NCBI GenBank assembly: GCA_035494855.1
Contig: DATJGR010000121.1
Span: 1 to 6,500 of the forward strand
DNA length: 6,500 nucleotides
Direction of reading: 5' to 3'
DNA from: DATJGR01 sp035494855
GTDB lineage: Bacteria > Pseudomonadota > Gammaproteobacteria > Pseudomonadales > Azotimanducaceae
Position 1 is the stretch's first letter. The number at the start of each line of letters is the position of its first letter. Under the pieces are notes generated by a model, which worked only from the letters and a program-made list of their open reading frames with translations, ran no database searches and was not told the DNA's origin. The translations under genes were made by a program, and so were the position numbers. Positions 1-6,332 of this stretch are shown piece by piece.

Positions 1-841
1 AGAACACCTCTTTCACGTACTTGTACGAATACTCGGGGTCGACGTAGTCACCCGCCTTCTGGCGCTTAGGTAGTTCGATCTTCTCGCGAGGCAACTCTTC
101 GTAGGGAATCTTGCTCAACAGGTGCGTGATGATGTTCAGACGCCCGCGTCTCTTGTCGTCCGTTCTTGCGACGTACCAGGGGGCAATGCCGGTGTCAGTC
201 GCCACGAACATGTCGTCGCGCGCCCGGGAATAGTCGTACCAACGGCTGTATGACTTCAGATCCATCGGCGACAGCTTCCAGATCTTGCGAGGATCGTCGA
301 TGCGCGACTCGAGGCGCTTGGTCTGTTCTTCTTCGCTGACTTCCAGCCAGTACTTCAGCAGGATGATTCCGGATTCGACCATCACTTTCTCGAACGCCGG
401 CGCCATCGCCAGAAACTTCCGCACCGATGACTCGTCGGTGAACCCCATTACGCGCTCGACTCCGGCGCGGTTGTACCAGCTGCGGTCGAAGATCACGACT
501 TCGCCGGCGGCGGGCAGGTGCGGCAGGTAGCGCTGCACATACATCTGGCTCTTCTCGCGTTCGGTCGGCGCCGGCAACGCGACCACGCGGAAAATTCGCG
601 GGCTCACGCGCTCCGTAATCGCCTTGATCGTGCCGCCCTTCCCAGCGCCGTCGCGCCCTTCGAAGACGATGCACACTTTCAGACCTTTCGCGACCACCCA
701 TTGCTGCAGCTTCACCAGCTCGCCGTGCAGCCGCTCCAGCTCCTTCGCGTACACCTTGCCCTTCATCGGCTCGCCGGGATCCGTTGCGGAACGCGCCTTG
801 TCCTCTTTGTCGCGCTTGTCGTGCTTGTCGTGCTTACTCAC
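1..841 (-). CDS. ppk2: Polyphosphate kinase 2 (PPK2), C-terminal end cut by window edge
   Basis: PPK2-family (PF03976) cytoplasmic kinase that transfers phosphate between polyphosphate and nucleotides. Single-domain members of this type usually make NTP from NDP plus polyP, or run in reverse. 280 residues are visible and the frame is still open at base 2. Family members are about 300 aa, so little is missing. Residues 1-15 are a charged tail (HDK, HDK, RDK, EDK). Walker A is GRDGAGKGG at 62-70 after the strand VCIVFE. Walker B is VVIFDRSWYNRAG at 115-127. The lid region follows at about 180-204 (RIDDPRKIWKLSPMDLKSY and onward), and the end reads YSYKYVKEVF. The start chosen is GTG at 841-839. 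The nearby ATG at 843 is followed at once by TGA and belongs to the SulP stop. A Shine-Dalgarno GAGGA sits 7 nt upstream. The GTG overlaps the upstream stop by 4 nt (GTGA), which implies translational coupling. NDP versus NMP preference cannot be decided from sequence alone. Confidence 0.95.
   Translation of the reverse strand, partial: MSKHDKHDKRDKEDKARSATDPGEPMKGKVYAKELERLHGELVKLQQWVVAKGLKVCIVFEGRDGAGKGGTIKAITERVSPRIFRVVALPAPTEREKSQMYVQRYLPHLPAAGEVVIFDRSWYNRAGVERVMGFTDESSVRKFLAMAPAFEKVMVESGIILLKYWLEVSEEEQTKRLESRIDDPRKIWKLSPMDLKSYSRWYDYSRARDDMFVATDTGIAPWYVARTDDKRRGRLNIITHLLSKIPYEELPREKIELPKRQKAGDYVDPEYSYKYVKEVF
810..836 (-). repeat. ppk2: Three tandem 9-bp units encoding the charged PPK2 N-terminal tail
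   Basis: Plus-strand units tcgcgcttg, tcgtgcttg and tcgtgctta lie head to tail. On the minus strand they encode KHD, KHD and KRD around residues 3-11 of PPK2, and degenerate RDK/EDK triplets continue afterwards. The repeat keeps frame, so copy-number change by slippage would lengthen or shorten the tail without a frameshift. Confidence 0.6.
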
Positions 842-2514
842 ATTTCGATCCTCGCGTTGTCTCTACGGCTGGCCAGGAATCTGGCCACTGCCACTTCCAC
901 GTTGAATAGCATGCGCTGATCACCGAGCACGTCGCCAAGCGGCGAGCGGCGGACCATCGCGAATACGTCGGGCGTGAGCCCCGCGACCCACATCGAAACG
1001 CCGCGGTCCCGCAGGCGCTGTTCCGCCGTGGTCAACGCCTTCAGCGCCGTGTACTCGAGATCGAACACTGCGCTCAGGTCGAGCACGACCACCTCAGGAT
1101 TCGCATCCGTGACAAGCGGTCGCATCTTGTCCATTACCCGCTCCATGTTGACGAAGAACAGCCGGCCTTCCGGGCGGAGCACCAGCAGCCCCGGAAACGA
1201 CTCGTCGTCGGCGTGCTCCTCGGAGCGGGGTCGAAACACGTTCGTGCCGCGCTTGCGGACCAGAGAATACACCTGTGGATTCGCAGCCTGGTGCATCAGT
1301 GCCACCAGCGACACGATGATCGAAACGAGAATGCCCTTCAGAGTTCCGAGCAGCATGACGCCGACGAACGCGGCGATTGCCCAGACGAACTCGGTGCGGC
1401 GAATGCGCAGTATGGCGCGGAAGTCCACAGGTTGGATCAGCCCTATCGAATAGACGATCACGACCGCAGCCAGCGTCGCCTGCGGCATCAGACCGATCAG
1501 CGGCGACAGGAACAGCATCGTCATCAGTGCCATCAGCGCTGTTACGATGCCGGCGATCTGCGTCTTCGCGCCGGTGGTGCGATTCACGGCTGTTTGCGAC
1601 GTTCCGCCGCCGCCCGGCATCGCGCCGAAGAAGGCTCCGGCCACGTTCGCGACTCCGGTCGCCAACAGTTCCACATTGGGGCGCGGCGACGGCTCGTCGC
1701 CTGCTACGAACGCGCGACCGGCCGCGATCGTTTCGGTGAAGCTCATCAATGCGATGCCAAGCGCGCCCGGCCACAGTTGTTCAGCGAGGCTCAGATCGGG
1801 CGGTGTAAACGCAGGCAAACCGGCAGGAATCGCGCCGACCAGCTCGATGCCGTGAGCTTGCCAGGCGAACAAGCCGGCACCGGCGATCGCACCGGCCACG
1901 GCAATCAGCGGTGCCGGCCAGTTCGGGCGGAATTTCTCGAATCCGGTTAGCACCACCATCGTGCCGACGCCAACCGCGAGCGTCGTGAAGGACGTGTGCG
2001 ACAGGCCGAGACCGATTCCTGCAACGTTGTTCACAAACGTTCCTTTCGCGAAGTGAATGCCGAGGATCTTCGGGATCTGGTCGACGATGATCACCACCGC
2101 GATTCCGGCCTTGAACCCGACCAGCACCGGTTCCGAAATGAAATTCGCGACGAAGCCGAGTCGCAACACCGACGCCGCGATCAGCATGCCGCCCACCATA
2201 GCAGTGAGCAACGCAGTGGCGTGCAGCAGGGCCGCGGGATCGCCGCTCGGAGCGACCTGGTCGAGTTGGGCAGCCGTTAGAATGGCGAGTGTGGTGCTGG
2301 TGCTCACGCTCAACGGCCGCGACGTGCCGAGTAACGCGTACACCAGCATCGGAACGAACGCGGTGTAGAGCCCGACCTGGATCGGCAGACCGGCAACGGT
2401 AGCGTAAGCCATCGATTTCGGAATGACCACGGCGGCGGTGGTCAGTCCGGCAACGACGTCGGCACGCAGCCAGTCGCGGCGATAATCCGGCAGCCAGTCG
2501 CGCAGTGCAATCAA
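838..2514 (-). CDS. SulP family inorganic anion transporter with C-terminal STAS domain
   Basis: Inner-membrane SulP/SLC26-type transporter of 558 aa, the usual family length. The N-terminus has the family opening WLPDYRRDWLRADVVAGLT (7-25), then a first helix ending in VVIPKSMAYA (29-38). Many hydrophobic segments run to about residue 408. The signature stretch GAFFGAMPGGGGTSQTAVNR (293-312) followed by TGAKTQIAG corresponds to the conserved SulP loop and helix, here with a four-glycine run. A soluble STAS domain occupies about 440-550, with VVVLDLSAVFDLEYTALKAL (475-494) matching the anti-sigma-antagonist-like core. Substrates in the family include sulfate, bicarbonate and dicarboxylates, and the actual ion cannot be read from sequence. 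The start is TTG at 2514-2512. An in-frame TAG lies directly upstream, no ATG or GTG precedes the conserved opening, and AGAGG sits 6 nt upstream. The gene lies 22 nt after the small helical-protein gene and overlaps the PPK2 start by 4 nt, so all three are probably co-transcribed. Confidence 0.95.
   Translation of the reverse strand: MIALRDWLPDYRRDWLRADVVAGLTTAAVVIPKSMAYATVAGLPIQVGLYTAFVPMLVYALLGTSRPLSVSTSTTLAILTAAQLDQVAPSGDPAALLHATALLTAMVGGMLIAASVLRLGFVANFISEPVLVGFKAGIAVVIIVDQIPKILGIHFAKGTFVNNVAGIGLGLSHTSFTTLAVGVGTMVVLTGFEKFRPNWPAPLIAVAGAIAGAGLFAWQAHGIELVGAIPAGLPAFTPPDLSLAEQLWPGALGIALMSFTETIAAGRAFVAGDEPSPRPNVELLATGVANVAGAFFGAMPGGGGTSQTAVNRTTGAKTQIAGIVTALMALMTMLFLSPLIGLMPQATLAAVVIVYSIGLIQPVDFRAILRIRRTEFVWAIAAFVGVMLLGTLKGILVSIIVSLVALMHQAANPQVYSLVRKRGTNVFRPRSEEHADDESFPGLLVLRPEGRLFFVNMERVMDKMRPLVTDANPEVVVLDLSAVFDLEYTALKALTTAEQRLRDRGVSMWVAGLTPDVFAMVRRSPLGDVLGDQRMLFNVEVAVARFLASRRDNARIEM
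849..853 (-). promoter_or_regulatory. Ribosome binding site fixing the PPK2 GTG start
   Basis: GAGGA on the minus strand, 7 nt before GTG at 841, lies inside the last codons of the SulP gene. It supports the GTG as the true start, because the only nearby ATG is followed immediately by a stop codon. Confidence 0.7.
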
Positions 2515-2520
2515 CTACGG

Positions 2521-2525
2521 CCTCT
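2521..2525 (-). promoter_or_regulatory. Ribosome binding site fixing the SulP TTG start
   Basis: AGAGG on the minus strand sits 6 nt before TTG at 2514. The in-frame TAG at 2517-2515 directly precedes the TTG, so no longer product is possible. The conserved SulP N-terminus begins within the first seven residues, so a shorter product is unlikely. Confidence 0.7.
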
Positions 2526-2536
2526 GCGCTTGCGCG

Positions 2537-2818
2537 CTACTTGCCTTTCTCGTTCTCGAGCGCCTTGCGCGTGATCTCGTCGTACAACCCGACGATCTGC
2601 TTGGCCAGTGCTTGAACTTCGGGATGGCGTGCCACCACACCCTGAACGCTTTGCGCATCGTCGAGCGCCTGCTTCAGGAACTGGATGTCGTTGTCGCTCA
2701 ACGATTCACCCTTGTCCACGCGTGCCTTGATGGCCTGCGCCCGCGGCAGGCGGAACTTCTCGAGACGCTCGAGTATCGCCTGCAGCGTTCCCGCATCAGC
2801 GTCGGGTTTTTTGGTCAT
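2537..2818 (-). CDS. Small conserved-looking helical protein of unknown function (93 aa)
   Basis: I do not recognise this protein's family. It is 93 aa, soluble, charged and rich in Ala, Leu, Lys, Glu and Asp, with no signal peptide, membrane segment or cysteine. The sequence reads as three or four amphipathic helices: about 11-22 (TLQAILERLEKF), 25-36 (PRAQAIKARVDK), 41-59 (SDNDIQFLKQALDDAQSVQ) and 62-90 (ARHPEVQALAKQIVGLYDE onward). A Pro or Gly lies at or near several of the bends. The open frame extends upstream to 2995, but ATG at 2818 is preferred: it has GGTGA 7 nt upstream, the upstream extension is Arg/Gly-rich and not protein-like, and it would overlap the divergent regulator gene. 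It is the first gene of a likely three-gene unit with SulP (22 nt downstream) and PPK2. A role as a partner or regulator of either is only an inference from position. Confidence 0.75.
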   Translation of the reverse strand: MTKKPDADAGTLQAILERLEKFRLPRAQAIKARVDKGESLSDNDIQFLKQALDDAQSVQGVVARHPEVQALAKQIVGLYDEITRKALENEKGK

Positions 2819-2924
2819 GACATATTCACCACGGTTTTCAACACTAAAACGCCACGAACCGCAACCGACATACGGACTACCCGCACTCGCGTCGGTTCGC
2901 GAGCCAATGGTACGATTTCGCGCC
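2819..2924. promoter_or_regulatory. Divergent intergenic control region with inverted repeats
   Basis: This 106-bp gap separates the minus-strand small-protein/SulP/PPK2 unit from the plus-strand AraC-type gene, so promoters for both should lie here. I see no convincing -35/-10 pair for sigma70. It holds AACCGAC (2863-2869) mirrored by GTCGGTT (2891-2897), CGAACCG (2855-2861) mirrored by CGGTTCG (2893-2899), and an imperfect palindrome GGTTCGCGAGCC (2894-2905). Such sites next to a regulator gene could be its own operator, which is inference. The GGTGA ribosome site of the small gene (2826-2830) is at its left end. Confidence 0.4.
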
Positions 2925-3977
2925 ATGAATGACTTGTCCGTTCGGGTACGACCGTCGACTCTGCCCTCTCTCGCTCCGGAGTCGGGTAATGTCACGGTCG
3001 TTGGCGGTTACGTCGCAGCGATCATCCGTGCGCTCGAAGCTCGCGGCGTCGCGATCGAGACCATTCTGCAGGCGTGCGGCATTCCACGCGTGCCATCGAA
3101 TGATCCGCTGACTCGCATACCGCTGACGTCGGTGCGGAGGCTGCTCGCGGCGGCCGTAGACCTGACCAACGATCCGTACATCGGCCTGTATGCCGCCAAC
3201 TTTCTGCACGCCGCCAACCTTCACGCGTTGGGCTACGCGCTGCAGGCGAGCGGCAGCCTGCGCGAGTTTTGCGAGCGGCTGGCACGCTATTTCCGGCTCC
3301 TTTCGGGCAACTCGCGGCCGGAGTTGAACGTCAGCGCACACGAAGCGCGCCTGGAATTTCCGCTGGTTACCGAGTCGCCGCCGCTGACCGACGACGTGTT
3401 CGGGCTGTTCCTTGTCCATCTGATTGCGGAACTGTCCGACGGCACGATCCGGCCGATTCGCGTCGAGCAGCACCGGCCCGCCCCGCCCGACGATGGCGTT
3501 CGCCATCGGCGCGCGTTCGGATGTCCGGTTTCGTTCGGCGCGCCGCATACGCTGCTGATATTCCGCGCCGAAGCACTGGACCTGCCGTTGACGGGTGCCA
3601 GCCGCGAACTGGCCGAACAGAACGAACGCATCGTCGTCGCATATCTGGCCAAGCTCGATCGAGGCGACATCCAGAACCGCGTCCGAGCAATCCTGCTGCA
3701 GCAGTTGCCGTCCGGCACCGCGACCAAGGAAGGCGTTGCAGGCAAGTTGTGCATGAGTCCACGCACGCTGCAGGTCAAGCTGTCGAAGAGCGGAACGACG
3801 TTCCAGGACGTCGTCAATGAAACGCGCCAGGCGCTGGCGTGCGGCTACATGGACAACTCCGGGTTGTCGATCACCGAAATTGCCTATCTGCTCGGATTTT
3901 CCGACACCAGCAACTTCAGCCGCGCATTCCGGCGCTGGACAGGGCGCTCACCGCGCGCCTATCTCGCGAGATCGTAG
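2925..3977 (+). CDS. AraC-family transcriptional regulator with Arabinose_bd/OruR-type N-terminal domain
   Basis: Cytoplasmic DNA-binding regulator of 350 aa. The N-terminal domain (about 25-215) resembles the Arabinose_bd (PF12625) ligand domain of OruR-like AraC regulators: VVGGYVAAIIRALEARGVAI (25-44), then LLAAAVDLTNDPYIGLYAA (73-91), then HALGYALQASGSLREFCERL (100-119). The C-terminal AraC DNA-binding domain has two helix-turn-helix motifs. The first is around 264-287 (GTATKEGVAGKLCMSPRTLQ and onward). The second is about 314-348 (LSITEIAYLLGFSDTSNFSR, then AFRRWTGRSPRAYL), which matches the AraC signature closely. The start could be ATG at 2925 or, in frame, ATG at 2907 (six more residues). 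Neither has a strong ribosome site, and 2925 is chosen because the extension adds nothing conserved. Family members sense small molecules such as ornithine, but the ligand here is unknown. The gene diverges from the SulP/PPK2 unit and converges with the ADI genes, so it could control either. Confidence 0.9.
   Translation: MNDLSVRVRPSTLPSLAPESGNVTVVGGYVAAIIRALEARGVAIETILQACGIPRVPSNDPLTRIPLTSVRRLLAAAVDLTNDPYIGLYAANFLHAANLHALGYALQASGSLREFCERLARYFRLLSGNSRPELNVSAHEARLEFPLVTESPPLTDDVFGLFLVHLIAELSDGTIRPIRVEQHRPAPPDDGVRHRRAFGCPVSFGAPHTLLIFRAEALDLPLTGASRELAEQNERIVVAYLAKLDRGDIQNRVRAILLQQLPSGTATKEGVAGKLCMSPRTLQVKLSKSGTTFQDVVNETRQALACGYMDNSGLSITEIAYLLGFSDTSNFSRAFRRWTGRSPRAYLARS
3961..3972. repeat. Perfect 12-bp palindrome in the last codons of the AraC-type gene
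   Basis: ATCTCGCGAGAT is its own reverse complement. It spans part of the final Tyr-Leu-Ala-Arg-Ser codons just before the TAG at 3975. Its TCGCGA core also occurs at 2897-2902 in the divergent promoter region. It could be a protein site or chance in GC-rich sequence. Confidence 0.35.
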
Positions 3978-4019
3978 CCAGGTTTCCAGGCTTCCGTCCT
4001 CTACTCTCGACAAGAAGAC

Positions 4020-4036
4020 CCGCGGATATGCCGCGG
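4020..4036. terminator. Possible short hairpin between convergent genes
   Basis: CCGCGG (4020-4025) and CCGCGG (4031-4036) can pair as a 6-bp GC stem around the loop ATATG. It lies in the 113-bp gap (3978-4090) between the convergent AraC-type gene and the antiporter gene, where a bidirectional terminator would be expected. No T run follows on either strand, so it is not a canonical intrinsic terminator. I see nothing else in this gap. Confidence 0.3.
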
Positions 4037-4090
4037 CCTCCGTCGCGAACGAGTTACCTCACTTCCGATGAGATGTCCCTTCTCTTTCCC

Positions 4091-5401
4091 TCAGTGAATG
4101 ACCAACCCGCTTACTCTGCCGCGTCGCTGTTGCCAGACGAAAACGGGGATTCCACAGATCAACAATATCAGGCCATACAGCACTGCCGTGGGGCCGCAGC
4201 CGTACAGCGTGAATACCGAAAACGCGAACGCGATGCACTCGATCACGCCGATCCGCAGGCGTTTGCCGTCACGCGCTGCGATCAAGCCGCACGCGAGCGC
4301 ACAGAACGCATAGGGAATGACCGCAGCCATCGTGCTGAGACTGACGATGAGGTTGTATACCGCGGCGAACCCGGGCGCGCCCGATACCTGCACGAGCAGC
4401 AACACGGTCGCTAGACCGGCTGAGATCACGATGCCGAACGCGGGCACGCCGCGCGGCGACAGACGACCGAACAAAGGCGGGAACAACCCATCCTGCGCGG
4501 CCGCCATCGGAACCTGCGCCATCAACAGCGTCCAACCGTTCAGCGCCCCGATCGACGAAACGATGACGCCAATCGACACGACGTAGCCCGCCCAGGGTCC
4601 CCACATCGTGGACGCCGCGTCCTGGAACGGCGCGATCGAACCGATCAGCTGCTCGCGCGGTACGACGCCCATCACCACCAGCGTACCGAGCACGTACAGC
4701 AATCCCGCAACGCTGATGCCGAGGATGGTCGAGCGCGGAATGGTCCGGTCCGGATCGCGCACGTCTCCCGCCGGCACCGTCGCAGACTCGAGGCCGAGAT
4801 ACGCGAACATCGTCAGCGGCGCCAGCGCCGCCATCGACGCCAACAGCGGCTCACCGCTCGGGTTGAACTCCGTGAGCTGCGCCGGATCGATGAAGAACAG
4901 CCCGATCAACGCAACGCCGGCAAACGGCACGAGCTTCGCGTAGGTCGTGACTTCGGCGAACAGACCGGCCGCCTTGACCCCGCGCAGGTTGACGATCGCA
5001 ACGAACCAGATCGCGCCCACCGTCAGCACGACCGCTATTGCCTGACTCTTCAGCTGCGGCATCAGATTGACGATGGCGCCGGTGAACGCGAGCGCCATGA
5101 CGGGCAGCGACGCCCAGATCGAAATCCAATAACCCCACGCGATCAGGAACCCGGCAAAGTCACCGTAGCCCATCCGGGTATACGCGTAGGGTCCACCGGT
5201 CGCCGGTGCGATGCGCGCGAGCCGCGCGAACGCGAGGCCGAGACAGATCGCGCCGGCGCCCATGACGATCCACATGACGATCGCGAGCAACCCGTAAGGC
5301 GCGACGGCCGACGGCGACAGATAGAACCCGGAACCGACCATGTTGCCGACGACGATCGCCGTGCACGCGGCCAGCCCGAGTCCGGCTGGTTTGACGGTCA
5401 T
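4091..5401 (-). CDS. APC-family amino acid antiporter, AdiC-like, probable arginine/ornithine exchanger
   Basis: Inner-membrane transporter of 436 aa with about 12 hydrophobic segments, closely resembling the basic amino acid/polyamine antiporter branch (AdiC, PotE, CadB). TM1 has the unwound substrate motif GNMVGSGFYLSP (19-30). GGPYAYTRMGYGDFAGF (69-85) matches the TM2-TM3 region. TM6 has FAYLGLESATVPAG (199-212), with Glu205 aligned to AdiC Glu208. TM8 has GALNGWTLLMAQ (285-296), with Trp290 aligned to AdiC Trp293, and QDGLFPPLFGRLSPRGVP (303-320) follows. AdiC Trp202 aligns with Phe199 here, a change in the binding site. The start is ATG at 5401, overlapping the carbamate kinase stop as ATGA. 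There is no good ribosome site, so translation is probably coupled. The open frame runs upstream to 5623 but that part is a shadow of carbamate kinase. Context suggests it fills the ArcD role of arginine in, ornithine out. Agmatine, lysine or polyamine exchange remain possible. Confidence 0.93.
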   Translation of the reverse strand: MTVKPAGLGLAACTAIVVGNMVGSGFYLSPSAVAPYGLLAIVMWIVMGAGAICLGLAFARLARIAPATGGPYAYTRMGYGDFAGFLIAWGYWISIWASLPVMALAFTGAIVNLMPQLKSQAIAVVLTVGAIWFVAIVNLRGVKAAGLFAEVTTYAKLVPFAGVALIGLFFIDPAQLTEFNPSGEPLLASMAALAPLTMFAYLGLESATVPAGDVRDPDRTIPRSTILGISVAGLLYVLGTLVVMGVVPREQLIGSIAPFQDAASTMWGPWAGYVVSIGVIVSSIGALNGWTLLMAQVPMAAAQDGLFPPLFGRLSPRGVPAFGIVISAGLATVLLLVQVSGAPGFAAVYNLIVSLSTMAAVIPYAFCALACGLIAARDGKRLRIGVIECIAFAFSVFTLYGCGPTAVLYGLILLICGIPVFVWQQRRGRVSGLVIH

Positions 5402-6330
5402 GCGAAGACCGTCGGTCCCTTCGCTGCGATCGTCGTGCCGGCCCGACCAGCGATGATCTCGTTCAGGTCCGCGAGTGCACCGATTGCGGCAACGTTGCCC
5501 GTCGCCGACGCGAATCGACACGCCGCCTGCACTTTGGGCCCCATGGAGCCCGCCGCGAACTCGTAGCGGGCCAACGACTCTGATGAGGCGCGTCGGATCA
5601 CCTTCTGCGAGGGCTTGCCCCAATCGGCGTAAACCGCGTCCGCATCAGTGAGCATGACGAACAGATCGGCGTTCAGCTCCCGCGCCAGCAGCTCCGAACA
5701 TAGGTCCTTGTCGATGACGGCCTCGACGCCGACGAGTTTGCGGTTCTCGCCCTTCTTGTACATTGTCGGAATGCCGCCGCCGCCGGCGCAGATGACGATG
5801 GTGCCGTGATCGATCAGCCAGCGGATCGGCCGGATCTCGAAGATGCGTTGCGGCAACGGCGACGCCACGACACGCCGCCATTTTTTGCCGTCCGCTTTAA
5901 ATATCCAGCCTTTTTCCTTAGCAATCCTGTCGGCTTCCGGCTTCTCGTACACCGGTCCGACGAACTTGGTCGGATTGGCGAATCCCGGATCGTCCGCGTC
6001 GACTTCCACCATCGTCAGCAACGTTGCAAACGGCACTTCGAAGGGGAGCAGATTGCCGAGTTCCTGCTCGATCATGTAGCCGATCATGCCTTCGGTCTCG
6101 GCACCGAGAACGTCCAGCGGATACGCCTCGTCGGGTTTGTACGCAGCCCCCTGCAGCGCCAGCAGGCCCACTTGCGGACCATTGCCGTGGCTGATCACCA
6201 GCTGATGCTGCTTGGCGATCGGCGCCAGCGCTTCCGCTGCGACGCGGATGTTGGCGCGCTGCACGTCCGACGTCATCGGCTCGCCGCGTTTCAGCAACGC
6301 GTTTCCACCCAGTGCGACGACTACGCGCAT
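5398..6330 (-). CDS. arcC: Carbamate kinase
   Basis: Cytoplasmic enzyme making ATP from carbamoyl phosphate and ADP, with carbamate breaking down to CO2 and ammonia. It is the energy-yielding last step of the arginine deiminase pathway. The length of 310 aa is standard. It belongs to the amino acid kinase fold. Visible motifs are VVALGGNALL (4-13), ISHGNGPQVG (46-55), DVLGAETEGMIGY (73-85), FVGPVY (123-128), VASPLPQRI (155-163), CAGGGGIP (181-188), AVIDKDL (204-210), MLTDADAVY (226-234) and GSMGPKVQAA (261-270). The ATG at 6330 is the only sensible start. GGAGA lies 6 nt upstream within the last codons of the ornithine carbamoyltransferase gene, whose stop is 2 nt away. The stop overlaps the antiporter start by 4 nt. 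No frameshift or missing key motif was seen. A small dip in GC at about 5880-5930 encodes the Lys-rich segment GWIFKADGKKWRR. Confidence 0.97.
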   Translation of the reverse strand: MRVVVALGGNALLKRGEPMTSDVQRANIRVAAEALAPIAKQHQLVISHGNGPQVGLLALQGAAYKPDEAYPLDVLGAETEGMIGYMIEQELGNLLPFEVPFATLLTMVEVDADDPGFANPTKFVGPVYEKPEADRIAKEKGWIFKADGKKWRRVVASPLPQRIFEIRPIRWLIDHGTIVICAGGGGIPTMYKKGENRKLVGVEAVIDKDLCSELLARELNADLFVMLTDADAVYADWGKPSQKVIRRASSESLARYEFAAGSMGPKVQAACRFASATGNVAAIGALADLNEIIAGRAGTTIAAKGPTVFA

Positions 6331-6332
6331 GG

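Noticed and set aside
610..660. PPK2 Walker A reading DGAGKGG instead of the commoner DAAGKGG
   Set aside because: Gly at this place is a tolerated variant and all catalytic residues are present.
1213..1950. A 245-codon open frame on the plus strand
   Set aside because: It is antisense to the well-supported SulP gene. Its product is Arg/His/Gln-rich with no recognisable motif, as expected for shadow frames in GC-rich DNA.
2685..2924. 80-residue N-terminal extension of the AraC-type regulator
   Set aside because: It is mainly a shadow of the opposing small gene. Family homology begins after 2925.
2819..2995. N-terminal extension of the 93-aa protein
   Set aside because: The added part is Arg/Gly/Ser-rich, overlaps the start of the divergent regulator and lacks a reason to be coded. 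ATG at 2818 has a good ribosome site.
2877..3548. A 223-codon open frame on the minus strand
   Set aside because: It is antisense to the AraC-type gene, Arg-rich, without motifs, and would cross the divergent promoter region.
5402..5623. 74-residue N-terminal extension of the antiporter
   Set aside because: It overlaps carbamate kinase in another frame and has no transporter-like sequence. ATG at 5401 starts just before TM1.
5880..5930. Local AT-rich patch with T runs
   Set aside because: It encodes a Lys/Phe-rich segment of carbamate kinase that fits the family. It is not evidence of insertion or a terminator.
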